Shown: positions 37,501 to 51,177, numbered from the stretch's first letter. The stretch is DNA of 64,000 bases from Onchocerca lupi (GCA_028564675.1 JAOVVO010000074.1:124001-188000); one strand, 5' to 3'. The notes: generated from the sequence alone by a model not told the origin. Numbers and translations: made by a program.

Positions 37501-40500
37501 TCTATCCCAGATTATATCAAATTATATGTTTTGGAAAAAATATCGAATAAGTAAGTCAGTGACAAATTCGAAAAACACAAAAAATAAGAAAAAGCGATTG
37601 AATCGTATTAGAAAAAGGTTAAAAGCAAATGAAAAATCATTAGTTTTTTAGTATCGCGATATATTTTTAACGTCATAACTTCACATATGAAATTGAAAAG
37701 CAGTACTTAACACAAGTTTCATCCTTATAAGAATCATCTTCCGTGATTTCGTGAAATTTACTCCGCGATTGCATTCTTCGTAAATATTCTGCACGTCGTG
37801 CTTCATCCCCCACGATCTGATTCAACAAACAAAGAAGATTTTCCCGACTTACGGATCCCAGTAATATCATCGATGCTAAATTCCTTTACATTTAAAACTT
37901 TTTGTTCCAGTAAACATTGAAATTTTAATTTTCAAGAAAAAAGTAACTAAAAGATGAAAATTTTACATGGATTATCGACCAATGGATATGCCATTAACTT
38001 GTTTGTGTTGATAAGTAATTCTTGAAGCTCATAATAAGTACTTTGTTTTGTTAAAAATTTCACATTTCTTACCATAATTTGTCCTACGCATATTTCATGA
38101 ACCCTGTAAAATCATTTCATAAACATAACTATTTCAGCAAAATAAACTTCTTGACGAAAAAAGTGCTAAAATCAGCATACCATGATGTGGCCTTCGGGAT
38201 ATCTGGAAAGTACGGCAAATGTTTAATTTTGATAACGCTATTGAAGAATGAAGGTTGAAGTGATGAGCATACAATATTTGATAACAGTACTGCTATCTGC
38301 AAGACAAACAATTTGAAAAAATAAATCAACAAAAAAGCAATCATAATCACTTTTGCAAATAAACGATGATACGGTAGCGAAGATGAAATTACCATAACAG
38401 GAAGTATATGTAGCAGTTGACCGGTTAATTCAAAAGCGATCACAGAAACAGATACGGTATGTGTTACTGCTCCACAAAATGATACCGCACCTATATAAAT
38501 GTAACAATGCTTTATAAGAAGAATTTGAGAAAACGCAACAATATGCAGTGAATTTCTTTTGCTTGATTAGTATAATTAAGTGATCAGAAACTTTAGAGTA
38601 GAAGAAAAGATAACAGGACAAACCAACAACTGAGTAAATGCCAGGTAGAATTAGTAATTGGTGATCGTTACGGAGACCATTCGGATAGCCCAATGCCATC
38701 AATTCCCCGATAAAACGACCTATTGCTGCACCGATAACAAATGCTGGCATAAATATGCCTGCTGGAACTGGCAATGTATTCGCAACGATTACCAGAAAAT
38801 ACTGCAAATTTGCGATTAATTAATAATTTTTGCGGGTAATAAGCTGCGATTAAAGGGCAATAAATCAAAAATATATGAACTTTTATTCATATTTTGTATC
38901 ATAGTGCTATCCTCCGTAGCTAAACGACTTTTTCGTGATCTGTTTCAAGCTATGACATTATATTTTTATGTGAACGGATTGAGATGCAATGTATGTTGGT
39001 AAACCGAAATGCTGACATAATCCAAATGTTGTTTATGATAGAAATTTGTAATCTCATATATGTAAGCCATTTATCCATTTCGCCCACAATGGCCCTTTGT
39101 TTCTCATCATCTAATCTGCTGATTACCCTCATGTGCATTACTTTTGTTTAAGAATTGTAAATGGCTGTGAAACATGTTATAAATGGTTATAAAAATGCTT
39201 AAATGATTGTAAAACATGATAATGTCTGGAATTTTATAAGGATTAATATCATGCTCTTTATCTAAGGATTGTAAATGATTGTGAAATATGTCTGAACTGT
39301 CATAAGGATTAATATCATGCTCTTTGTCTAAAGGATTGCAAATGGTTGCAATCATGTCAATTGTCAAGCAATATAGGGAATAAATCTTTTTTTTTTTTCT
39401 TGTTTAAATAATTTAAGCATTGCTTATCTCTTATTCTTTAGTCTTTACCCATACCAATCTTTTTTGTATGATTAATGTATGAACCTCCGTCCCTATCAAG
39501 AATGACTATACAAAAGGTAAATTTTCGAGGCAGCAGGATCAGTGCTTGAATATATCACCAGCAGCTGCTGCAGTCTCTTCAGTATTCCTATCATCAGTAC
39601 ATCAATGCTGAAGGCGGGCTTCAGTGTCTACATGTGTCTATATCGTCAGTATCAGTGACAAAACGTTCCCAGCCAATATTAAGCAATCTGAACGAAGCAC
39701 AAGCAACGATTCATCAAAGAACCATTATTGGTATTCTTTGTTTTATTCGCGTATTGTTCATTTTTCATTATTGTTATTGAAAAATGCGATATTGTTTATA
39801 ATATCGTGTGTTGATCCAGTCAAGTCAGAGCAGAAAAAAGATTTCTAATTCAAAGACTCTAGAATCCCAAATTACAAATCAATCTGAATCCCTCTTTTCT
39901 GAACAATGCATCGTGCAGGAATTATTCTTATATCATAAATTTTAATTAACTTACGAAAGCAACAATGAAAACTCCGAGCTCAATGAATATGGATTCATAT
40001 ATTTTCCATCGCATTACCAACAATTCACTACACGCTTCTACGTGTAATGGGCTCACATGCCACGTGCAATTGGCAAAAAAATCACGCAATGATCGTGCAA
40101 ATACAATCTGAATTTAATAAATCATTTGATTAGCAGGAATATTTTTAAATAAAATTTGATCTAATTTTTAATTTTTCACAAATATGCATAGAATTCTCTC
40201 TGTACCCAATATAGACATTTTGTGTTGATCTAATCAAGCAGCGAATGATTTATTCATGGTAAAGTTAACTACCTGTCCAGTGAGGTACTGTCCCAAACCA
40301 TGTGGATACGTTATGGTCGAATAAAGGATGGAAATTGTGAGCGGATAAACTATCCAGCTAAAATGCAAATTTCACCCAACCAAAATGTAGTACAATTTTA
40401 AACAATAAAAATTAAGAACTGATCTTCTTTTTTTCCTTGGAATTTATTCAGTCTATGAAAAAATTTATCGATTAATATTTTCGGATCATGCTTCTTAATG

Positions 40501-43500
40501 CCATTAATTTATTGAAGGATCTCAATTAACTAACTGTCTCTGAAACAATCGTTTCATGAAGTTATTCCTTCGAAGGAATAACACATATCGACGATGGATA
40601 AGAATAAACATCGCACCAGCTAAACCGCATACAGCACTGCAACATATTCCTATTTTATTGAAAATTTAAAATTATAAAATTTTAAAAATTGAGAAAAAAG
40701 AAAAGACAAGAATAGTTACCCGATGCTTGCGAAAATAAGTAATTCTTCGGGATAATATGATAGATGCCTGAATTTTGTTTGGAAAAGTGCTGCCACTGTT
40801 ACTAAAAATATATTCTGTCATATTTTTTGATTTAATAAAATTCGATAGGTTTGGTTACTCGAAAAGAGAAGAAAAACAAAAACTTTGCAAAATAAACCTT
40901 CGAATGGATTGATCCATAATCGCAGAAGGGAAAAAGTTGCTGCACTACATGCAGCCGCAAAGAATCCACGCCAGTAGTCGCGAACCGCAAAATATGCCGT
41001 TGTTACTTCAATTGAAAATAATACTCCTTAATAATTGAATCAAATTACCGGTGGTATTTTTACAATAAAAAAAAAATGTCACTTCATTTTTTTTTATATG
41101 AAAGATAGTGTGGAATGATTTCAGGAAATTTCGTTACGAATGAAATAAATGCAATTCAGATGATTCCATTAAAATCGAAAAAATTTTATGAGTTGTCATC
41201 GTTCGAAAGACTTATTCTTATTTTGCAATACAACAGATGCTCAAAGCACTTCATTACTGCAACTTTTCTATTTTTCTTAAAAATTCTCAGAAAACTTGAA
41301 AACAAAAAATTCCAAATCCATAAGCGAATAACATTATGTCATCGATATTAATCTCTATGAATTAATCGTTAATTAATAACATCGAATAACATAATTAATA
41401 ACATAATTAATAACATCGAATAACATGCACGCAAAACATAACAATAGTTTATCTTAGCTCTGTGGGCATTGCAAACTATAATTGCAAAATCCGGGTAAAA
41501 ATACTGATTTTTTCACAAAATAAACTGGTATTTTTCCTAGGATTTTGCAATTAAAAAAAAATTGGGATGTTCTAATTTTTCAAATTTAAACAGAAAATCT
41601 ATTTTTTTATTTTCAGGTTTCCTTTTCTTCCCAAATGGTTTCTTGTTTTGCTTAGCATTGATACGAGAATTTGAATTTGATATATCAATTTGATTCTTCA
41701 TCATTTAATTGGATGATTAATTAACAGACTACCTCCAACAGGCGCAGAGAAGGTTGCAGCAACACCTGCAGCACATCCAGCAGCAAGTAATTCGTAATTT
41801 CTGGATTCGTTTGCGTAAACTGGCTTACTGCCTTCTACTAAACGTCTCATTAGATGAGCCACTATAGAACCCATGTGTACAAATGGTCCCTAAAAATTAG
41901 AAACAATTTGAAAGTAATTAAGCAAATCGATCAAAGGACACAAAACGATAAAAGTCGATTACTTAACTTATTGGTAACTATTGCATTGTATATGATATGA
42001 TTGATAAAATTGATTATAAAACAATTAAAGAGAAACATGACGATCGCATCATCCTTATCAAATACGAATTGAAATTGAAATTCATACTCATTTTCAATGT
42101 AATTCGATTTAAAATTTAATACCTCTTTGCCAAGCGGAAAACCACTTCCAATCACAAGCATCAAACCGATTAATTTAGATATCAAAGTTCGAAATGTTAG
42201 ATGTTTTTCGAGATGTACACCCTGTAGTATTGTTTTCACTTCCGGTATTCCAGATCCTGAATTTTTCATCTGTATTTTTAATAAAAATGTCTCGTCTATA
42301 ATTTCTTTTCAATCAAATGAAAAATTAGACTTAAAGCTCAGAAGACATTCAAATTAAAATAAACCCATAGCATTAATGGACAGATAATGCACAATAGTTG
42401 CAGCAAGCATTAAAAGTACTGTTGCATAAATTAACCACGCTGCGTAAGGCATCAACGTGTCAGTTGTCGTAAATTTGGTATTATTAAAATATTCCATTAC
42501 TGCCACATGATCTGCAATTAATAGCTTACTTTTCTTTTTTTTTTTTTTAAATTTTCATTTTCATTTGGCCAATTAATCGCATTGGAATTGTTACTCTGCG
42601 ATCACACAGGATGATGGATTACAAATTTTTTGTTTTGAATTGAAAAAAAAGTAATTAGGCTTAAACATTTCTTCAGTTTTTTCCTTCTACTAGTCTGTTC
42701 TTTTCTCCTATTCTCAATTCAAAATAAATTCAGAAAAATCGGCAATTGATAGTGGTGCAAATTTACATGTCTGAAGTTTATCGACCCCATAATCGAGTAT
42801 CAGCGATAGCACAGCCATTGCGACACCTAAACCTGCCAAGAATATCCAATCCATTAGTAACATGCCAACAGCTCGATGTAGTTGACCTGTAAAGAAAGGA
42901 TTTTTTGCTTACTCTCGAAATTCGAATTAGACATTCTATTGCTTTGAATTAATTTATACTTATTTCATGCATCAACGAGAAAAATTAGACAAGAACGTTG
43001 AACGTCTGCAGTAAAGATGAAATGTTTGTACGATAACAGTGTTGAATTACGAATTATTTTAGTTAGAAATAATTTTATCCAATTATTTTCAATGTCTCTC
43101 AAAACAATTTAGGATTTGTTTCTTCCGTTTCCTATGAAGTATGGAAATTTTCTTCACTATGTCTTCATGTCATCCTTTCCATTCATGAAGTACATAGATC
43201 TGCATTTTATGAGAATTTTCTAACAAAGTAAAAAAAATTTATAAAAAACTGCAGATCAATCCATTTGGAAATTAAAAAATGCAAAAAATTTTTCAGAAAA
43301 AAAAAATTGAATATTCACATCTATAGATGTCTTTAAAAATACTATATGTAAAATGACAATATCCGATATAGGATGAATGATATTTGATTATAAAAAATTG
43401 AGGATAATAACTGCCATCAGGATATCAAGATTTGAATCTGTTTATTATCTTGAGTTTGAGGAGCATTTCATGATAGCGATAGCTTTCAAAAAGCGATTTT

Positions 43501-44048
43501 CTTGAAAATTTCAGAAGTGAAAAGTAATAAAATAAATTTCTCTAGCTTCCTCATTTAAGTCAAAGATTTGATTAGGATTTAAAAACATTTTGGAAACCTC
43601 AATTTTTTTTTATGGAAATAAATAGTTGAATATTGCAGATTCTTTCTATTTGAAGTGGAAAAAAAAAAGTAGATTACTGCTGTATTTCAGTAATGAATTA
43701 ACTGATGCACCACTTGCCAAAAGTAATGGTAAGTTTTGAATTTAATAAAAACTCAAAATAATTTGAAATCAAACTGCTCCCAAAGAACCAAACGACGAGT
43801 AATTCATTAGATAAGAAAGCTTAACTGTAAAAATTGAGAGAAAGACAATATTAAAAACTTACAGATATTGTAAAATGATCGTTCTTTCTTCCTGAATTTA
43901 ACTTTATTTTCCACTGAATTACTATTTGCCAATTTCACATTGTATGAAGAGTAGAATTTGCGGAATATTTGAGCGAAGTTTTGATTGAAAGTAGCCTGAA
44001 TTTCTTGTCTAACATCTTTAGAAACACAAATAGTCGTAGAAGTAATTC
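34534..44048 (-). CDS. clh: CLC-family voltage-gated chloride channel (ClC-1/2-like, CLH)
   Basis: Twenty-two exons: 44048-43863, 42886-42767, 42511-42365, 42256-42123, 41889-41733, 41026-40898, 40801-40720, 40636-40535, 40357-40273, 40107-39955, 38801-38624, 38490-38393, 38296-38181, 38103-37967, 37875-37707, 36687-36449, 36327-36254, 36043-35852, 35716-35576, 35403-35331, 35242-34958, 34859-34534. About 1107 aa; the first exon needs one upstream base. Selectivity motifs are intact: GSGIPEVKTIL, GKE|GPFVH (gating Glu, split by an intron) and PAGIFMPAFVIGAAIGR. The position held by the proton Glu in CLC antiporters is Val (LFSIEVTTAYFAV), so it should be a channel. Two cytoplasmic CBS domains follow (VGQIMVRNVKF..PLVDNP; DPAPFQLVEDTSLYKVH..AYVTKCGVLVGVV), then about 270 aa of Ser/acid-rich tail. 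Predicted plasma-membrane Cl- channel. Exon 15 donor is ambiguous (37707 or 37712). An alternative start at 44166 is open without splicing. Confidence 0.95.
39150..39363 (+). repeat. Intronic tandem repeat, 66-bp period
   Basis: In a CLC intron, ATAAGGATTAATATCATGCT recurs at 39236 and 39302 (period 66), followed in each unit by CTAAGGATTG-type sequence. Partial copies of GTAAATG.TTGTGAAA.ATG lie at about 39159, 39199 and 39271. Units are imperfect, so it is an old minisatellite. Confidence 0.75.
41371..41426 (+). repeat. Compound tandem repeat (12-mer/10-mer)
   Basis: Units AATTAATAACAT (A) and CGAATAACAT (B) run A-B-A-A-B without mismatch in a CLC intron. It looks like a recent local expansion. 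Confidence 0.85.
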
Positions 44049-44166
44049 CTAGAAAGACATTTCTATTACAATATTTGGTCATTGACTGTTGTTGTAATAT
44101 TGTCATAAAAACCAAAAAATACAAAATACAGGTAATTGCGTTGGAATGAATTTTGATGGGTGTCAT

Positions 44167-47100
44167 TTCTTAATACACCAAAGTGCTTTTTGTAATTTGT
44201 GAAAAATTCTGACATTCAAATTAAAATCTAAAATAATGATTCTTTTCAAAATTTAAATTTAAATTTAAATTTAAAAAAAAAAAACAGAGAAGTTGATAGA
44301 GTCCTTTTTTTTTTTTTTTTTTTTTTTTTGAAGTCTGAAACAAGGTTTCTGATTTCGCATTGCATTATAATGATTCAGAATTCGAAAAAGCAAAAGAATT
44401 TTTTGGCCAAGAAAGCAAATATATAGATGAAATTTGTAGTAACGAAAAATCATATTAATGTTCATTTATCAAAATTTTCGCTGAAAAATAAGAAACGGTA
44501 AGTTTGTATTAAAATTTTTCATTTATTGTTTTGTAATTTGAAAAATTAAAGCCTATCATTATTGAATTGAAAAGGAAATCATAAAAAAACTACAATATTT
44601 CAGATTTATGATATGATTATGTGTAAAAATAGATTATTTGGATGATATTGTTTAAAGAAAAAATGATTCGGATAATAATATTAATACAGATAACTTTCTT
44701 ATAATCATATTAGTGTATGCTTAGCTCTAGATGATTTCATTTTATAGAATTACTAATTTGCATAATTAAGAGGATTTCAAGAAGTGTAAAAAAAGTCAAG
44801 AAAAGATCAAAACTTTAACTGTGATATGATGGTTTTAAATTATTTAAATAATATAAAAGTGAAGAATTTAGAAATACAAGAATTGATTGATCACAGTAAC
44901 AGTCATAATAGAAAAAATGAACAGTAGAAACCTTGGTATAAGATAATGTGAATACCAGAGTGTCTTAAGAATTACAAAAAAAAAAAAAAAAAAGATACCA
45001 AAGTAAAATAAATTAACTTTGGATGGAAAAAGTCTTGATGTGATGAAATCAATAAACAACTGAATGTTATAAACATTCTTTGGAAATTAAAAATTAAATA
45101 CTGCCAAAAACTTCACGTTTGCAAATTTTTCATGAAACAACAAGAACTTGTTTTTCATAGCTATACAAACGTTTATACCTATCTGACTAAAGATTCTTAT
45201 TAAATTTGTATCAAAATTTGAAAAAAAAAATGTTAAAATATATTCATGCGTGCTGCAACATCTCAGCAATCCATCGATTCATAAAGGAATAAAATTATTA
45301 CATATCAACGAATTTGTGTTTAAATGTATAATTTAACCATGTGAATTCAATTATTTAAAATATTCTTTTAAGAAAAAAAATATTTTTTTTACGGAAGAAA
45401 ATTTTAAAAAATTAAAATTATTGTACTATATTATATGTGTAAGATTTTTCTAAACAAATGCAATTTACTTTAGTTCAACTCAATCTCATATAATTGATTA
45501 CTGATTTTAAACATTAACATACTGACTGACAAAAAATAATAAATGAAATGAGTAGTTTTCATCATCATTTGATAAATAGACACATGATTTCTTTCTCTTA
45601 TTTATGGAACTGATAACAGAACTTTCTCTTCCTGTCTTTTTACTTTTGCTTTTTATCATTGATTCATCGGGCAATTATATGCTTTCCTCTCTAGTTTTTA
45701 TCATCAGTTCTATATTTTTTTTATAATATAAAGGGATGGAATATTTAAAGATCAATAATTTTAATTAGATATTGTCATAATAAAATAAAAATTATTAAAA
45801 TAACAAAAACAAAAGATTGTGAATATATAAAATGATAAATGTTAACGAGTAAATTTTATTCTTTTTGTGATTTAATGCTTTGCTTCGATGTTTAATGATA
45901 TGTGACATAAACTATGACGATTTTGATAATTGATTATTGCATATCATTTGATAACAGTTCGCTATGATCAGTTGTACTTTTACTTTTACACAGTCCTCAT
46001 CGTATAATTGAAATTGCTAAAACATTGTTCAATTAGATTAGGATTGTATGAGTGATGGATTATTTTGAGACAGTAATTGAAAATTTATGTTAAAAATGAT
46101 CAATAATGTGAGTTGAAGTTATAAAATTGAAATTATTTGAAAAGATTGATGCAGTACAATAAAAAGTTGATAATATCTGTATTTTCATTTTTTTTTCATG
46201 AGTTATTCGACAACAACAAATACATTTCGATAGATGAATTGCTCCGTCTCAGACTCAATCATCTATTATTGAGAGTTTTTCAAAAAGTTTGATTAAACTT
46301 ATGAAATTTTCTTTTTGTTATAATTTTTATAAACTGGTTTGCATCAATTTATTTCAGCTCTAATTCTTGCATGACCTTCATAGGACTAAAGAAGAACAGT
46401 TGGCTATTCGCCTTCTTCTGGTAAATCTTTGTAAAATTTTTATCGATGCGGAACAAAATGAACTTTTATAGCAACTTTTTGCAGACAAAATAGTACTTCT
46501 AAAAAGGTTATTTGTTATTTATCAATATCAAGTATAAGAATTTTAAAATAGATTTTATTCAAAAATTTCTTTTATAATTAAAAATGAAAGTTTGAGCAAG
46601 AAGAAGTATTTGATTGATTTGAAACTATTTCAGTAAACAAATGAATAAAAAAGTTTGCTAAAGTTAATTTCTGAATTGTAATCTATCGGATGGAAAATAC
46701 ATTGCAGTTTGTTCTGATATCAATAAAAATTGATAAAAAAAAAAAACGATTGAATGGAATTTTTTTTTTTTTTTTTTTTGGACAATATGGAAAGAAAGAT
46801 AATTTATTTTTCAGTGATAATTGAAAACATATTGATTTTATCGTTTTGTGATTAATGCAAAAAGAACAAGCGAATCACTCATCTATAATATTCATTTCAA
46901 ATCAAAATTTAAAATTGAAGATTAATATCATAGCACATTTACATCATCAAAAAAGATAAATTAGCAGCATTGTGCAATATTTAAGTAGTGATACAACTAA
47001 AGATGAATATTACTGCGATTGATTTGATGCAAAAAAAGTATACTGAATTCCGTAGAAATTTCATTATACTTTGTTGCTGTTTCATTTCAAATGCAAGCAA

Positions 47101-48659
47101 TCAGTTCAGATACTTAATAAAAATAAACAATGAAGTCGACTTTCTCGATACTTGACAAAATTTTTTATGTGACAAAGTTTATCCCAAGGTTTTTTTTTTT
47201 TTTTTTTTTTTTTAGAATTCGCCAACATTCATTATTTAGCACATCAAATGAGACTTGATAAATAATAAGAGCTGATTCAATATCATACAATATCTCACTA
47301 TTTCTCGTTTTGTGGATGACTTATTTTTTATTTACTTTTGTAATTTACTTACCAAAAAATAGAAACAATTATAATAGATTTATTTATAAACCATAGATTA
47401 GAGAAATGAATGGCTCGCATTTGTATCTCATCTTTTTGTCCTCAATATTTTCTGTTCTTATTCATAATTTTTTAAATATTCATATTCATAGCTTCTACTT
47501 ATACTCAACTGATTATGAAGATTATCAAGATAATGTCTCAGTTGTATTGATATAAATCTTTTATTCTATCTATTGGATATACGGTAATATCTTCAAGAAT
47601 ATGTTAAAAATAAATAATAGCAATTGCCCATTATATGATGGAGTTTGTGAAATGTTTACTTATCATGAATTATAAGATCAATTTAATTGGATAAATTTTG
47701 GATTCAGATGGTCAAAAAAGATAGAATCAAATTACTCGCTCTTATTCAGTACTGGATATCTAAAAAAAAAAAAGAGCTCAGGAGAGAATTATATTTCTGA
47801 TCATGTATTCTACTCTAATTTAGCTTCCAACTCTTCGATAAGTTAAGAAATTAAATATAAAAATTAAATTAGACTTTATGCTACTTACTTAATTGCATTT
47901 AATTTTGCTTGGGATTACTTTTGTTCTGCTCTTTCATACTTATATTTAAGTTTAGTTTTGTAGAAAAAAAAATTTTTTTTTCTCGTTGTTATCTTGAAAT
48001 TTTTCATTTGGTTTCTTTGAACATCATTTGTATCAAACATTCTACATGTTATTTTGGAAAGAATTTTTATTCTTTTATTAAATTCTAATTCTTGATGAGG
48101 AAAAATTTTAAGTGATGCTAATTAAACGATCAGATTATTCTTACATTTCAAGTTGCATGCTCACTTTTGATCTGACCAATAATTTTTACTTAACTAAAAT
48201 ATTTCACTTGATTACTTATCTAGCTTTATCTCAACTTTTCGAACTACAATTAAATATGCCTTCAAATTCTAGTCTTCAATTTCATTCAAATATACTTGTC
48301 GAATAAATAAAACTTCTAGCTGTTTATTGATATCATTTACCTTCTCGCTATTATATCGCACTTGTTTTGTTCTGTTACATTTTTGCTCGATCGAAAGAAT
48401 AATTTCGAAACTAAACTTTTTTTTTTTTTTTTTTAATAAGAATAGGTAGAGGACAGTTGAAAAGTCATTTGCTTTCCAGAAATAGTTTCGAAACATATTT
48501 TTGCAATTTGTAGACAAAATAATTAATTTAATCATTGGATCTATTTAGGATTTCTTTAATTGAAAAAGAAGAGCTATGTCACCTTATGTTTTCTCATCCA
48601 TCCAAATTTCTTTAGAGAGTATTTTCGGAAATAAGAAATTAATCAAAGATGAAACTAAC
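44167..48659. other. 4.5 kb long first intron of CLC gene or intergenic DNA
   Basis: A+T-rich with T tracts near 44309-44329, 46761-46779 and 47191-47212, and an AAATTT repeat at 44255-44274. A bridging exon of length 1 mod 3 would be needed to connect the exon at 48660-48851 with the first certain CLC exon; none was found. Confidence 0.45.
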
Positions 48660-48851
48660 TTCAGAGATACAAGATTGTGAAGAGAAGTTCGATTGCAGAA
48701 GAGCTCTTTTCTCGATTACATCTTCTAGTTTGTGATCATCTTTATTAGCATCGGTAAAAGCTGAGTCTTGATAATCACTGCTATCATCGTAAAATTTGTA
48801 TTCCCATCTTCCAATCTTATCTTCTGTCATTGTCTTCAAATTCCTTATCAT
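48660..48851 (-). CDS. Orphan coding exon, possible 5' exon of the CLC gene
   Basis: An open stretch of 64 codons begins at ATG 48851, 21 nt inside an exon whose acceptor (TTTTGCAG) is at 48873-48874, and ends at donor GTTAGT. The sequence is acidic and coding-like (KIGRWEYKFYDDSSDYQD, NKDDHKLEDVIEKRALLQ), unlike the surrounding A+T translation. Position and strand fit the cytoplasmic N-terminus of the CLC channel. Its phase (0) does not fit the first certain CLC exon (needs 1), so an intermediate exon is missing, or this exon belongs to an alternative transcript or separate gene. Confidence 0.4.
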
Positions 48852-49812
48852 TGCTAAATTTCCTCCATTTACCTGCAAAATCTCAAAATTTAAAATTTTA
48901 GATTTTTGAAAAAAGGAAACAGAATATAAGTAAGGTCTGTTGAGAGCCAAAAACTAAAGAATTATTTATCATCAACTTCACTCCAAATTAAGCAAATGTA
49001 AAAGAAATTAGTCGCGCATCCATCGAACAAAAATGCTTCCAATTTGAGATGAAATGAAGAAACAGTCATTAAAAATACAAATTTGTATGTTCAAAAAATT
49101 CTACATGCACTTTTCAAATTTCTATAAAATGAAAACAAAAAAAAAAAAAAAAAAAAAAACAAGCTCATGATGCAAAAAAATGCACTTTGAACTGATTATT
49201 CCTAAAAATTTGAACTGATTATTCCCAAAAACGTATTCTTTCTTGTTATATGATTGACTGTTTTGCATTTCTATTCAAATTACATCACTGCTAGAATGGT
49301 AACAATTGTTTAACAAAAAGAAATGCTATTTTTAACATTTTAGCAGATTTTGTTTCCAAAATTTTTCATCAAAAAACAACTCCTAAAATTGCGGAACAGG
49401 CAGAACCATGCATAGAAGTGATGATATATTTAAGCAAAATGTATTCATTTCTTTTAAAAAGATCGCTTCATGTTTTTGTAAGAAAAAACACCTAAACTTG
49501 ATCTTGAAGTTGCTATATCAATCTTCATTCAAATTTTGTAATAATAAAACATGGCAATATTGATTGATTTCTTGAACTCAGCGATAATATGACACCATTT
49601 CAATTTCTTATCGAAATAAGTTAGCTTAGTCCTTATTTATGAGAAAAATAATTGAATCGAGTAGTGCAATATATGTTAAATTTTAGCTAAACATTGAAAT
49701 GGAAGAAAAAAAAAAATGAAAAAAGCAAGTTTTAAAGATTTGAAATATATATCGACTGCAAAACAAGGCATACCTACTCGTATCAATATTACTGAAACTA
49801 TCATCGATGTAT

Positions 49813-49836
49813 TCTCTCTCTCTCTCTCTCTCTCAA
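49813..49836 (+). repeat. (TC)12 microsatellite
   Basis: Twelve perfect TC dinucleotides; the only dinucleotide microsatellite of this length I noticed in the window. Confidence 0.9.
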
Positions 49837-50967
49837 TTAATCAAACAATAATATTTGCATAAATAAAGATGAAACTGTTTTTGTTCTACCTCATTTTTAT
49901 AGTTTCTCATTTTCCATTGCAAAAAAAAAAAACCAATTTGTTCATTGCTGAAATATTTTCAAATTGCTGAGATCTAAAAGAACTTGTTTGAAAGTTTACA
50001 TCAAATTTCAAGCCAAAAATATTATTTATGATAAAAATATTTGGTTAATTAAATTGTCGCACCTTTTTTTTTCTTTTTTTTTAATGAAATTGAAAAATAT
50101 TTTTGGCAATTTAATGAAGTGTTATATAATTAGGAATAGCTGGTATTTATTGTCATCCTGTTCTTGTCACAATTTTAACATATGATAATATATTAATTAC
50201 TTATAATATTAATTACTTTCGTGTAAAATACAAACTACAAAATTTGCAAATGAATCGTGATAACAAAATCATGATAACAAAACAAATGATCATAACAAGC
50301 CATATGTTAATTTTGGACTCCAAAGTTGAAACTTTTCAAATATGGCATTGAATTTTGAAATAAATAAATTGCTCAGAATGCAATGCTTATTATTAATCCA
50401 CTGATAGGTGGTTAGATGGTCGAATCGAAACCTGTATTTCTTTATTGATTTCGAGGAAAAAAATACACAAAATTTTACCCTCTATGACAGGTATTTTTTG
50501 AAATTTTCAAATATTGTATAGAAGTGGAATATCAGTAATGATATGATTCTAATTATACTTTAAAAAAAAGGTAAAGATTTATCGATTAATTCATTTCTTA
50601 ATATAGATGTTTGAGACTGATCAAGATATTAGTTTTTTTTTTCTTGTATTCGTGAAATAGTCGTCATTTCTGATCAATGAATGCTATAATTTTGTAATTA
50701 ATCATTTTAAAATGTCTCATTTGAAGCGAACATAATTTTCAACGACACTGCAATAATATTGGCCAATGTTGTCAGAAGAATCGAAATATTTTTTGGCATT
50801 TAGATATTCTAAAATAATCAAAAATCTTATTATATTCAAACTTTGACCTTTATGATATGATTAACTTATCATAAATTGTGTTGTGTTATGATGACATGTA
50901 AATTATCTCTCTTTGTGCTAAATATTGTAAATTGTACTGGAGTTCACATGTAGTAAACAATTTCACT

Positions 50968-51177
50968 ATGAAAAGGTTCCCATCTGCAGTGACTATTCAT
51001 TTCCATTCTTTATTCTTTGCTCTGATCGTCAGAGCGCAATTTCTTTGCGATAGTCGAGCGATGCATTCCAAATCTCATCAATTTCCAATAAATCGCAGAT
51101 ATTCATCTTTATTATCAAGGGGAAGTACAAATTATCGATTATATTATCGATACTCATCAATTTATTGTCTATCATAG
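50968..51177 (+). CDS. Possible small secreted peptide ORF
   Basis: From ATG 50968 a 69-codon frame starts with a signal-peptide-like segment (MKRFPSAVTIHFHSLFFALI) and continues with CDSRAMHSKSH, an Arg-Arg site (INRRYSSLLSRG) and a Tyr/Ser-rich end. Base composition is less A+T-rich than the surroundings. The Gly before a possible cleavage site would fit a neuropeptide precursor, but only one such unit is present and no known peptide is recognised. A further in-frame Met lies upstream at 50932. A chance ORF cannot be excluded. Confidence 0.25.
   Translation: MKRFPSAVTIHFHSLFFALIVRAQFLCDSRAMHSKSHQFPINRRYSSLLSRGSTNYRLYYRYSSIYCLS

Noticed and set aside
37451..37651. 66-codon plus-strand ORF inside a CLC intron
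   Set aside because: Lys/Asn-rich low-complexity translation with no motif.
38073..38103. Short 31-bp CLC exon ending at a GTAAGA donor
   Set aside because: Reading through gives MVRNVKF and the rest of the first CBS domain in frame, matching known CLC proteins, so GTAAGA is coding sequence and not a donor.
46366..46471. Plus-strand open stretch reading TKEEQLAIRLLLVNLCKIF
   Set aside because: Only about 34 codons between stops, no start codon or splice pair; length is unremarkable for chance.
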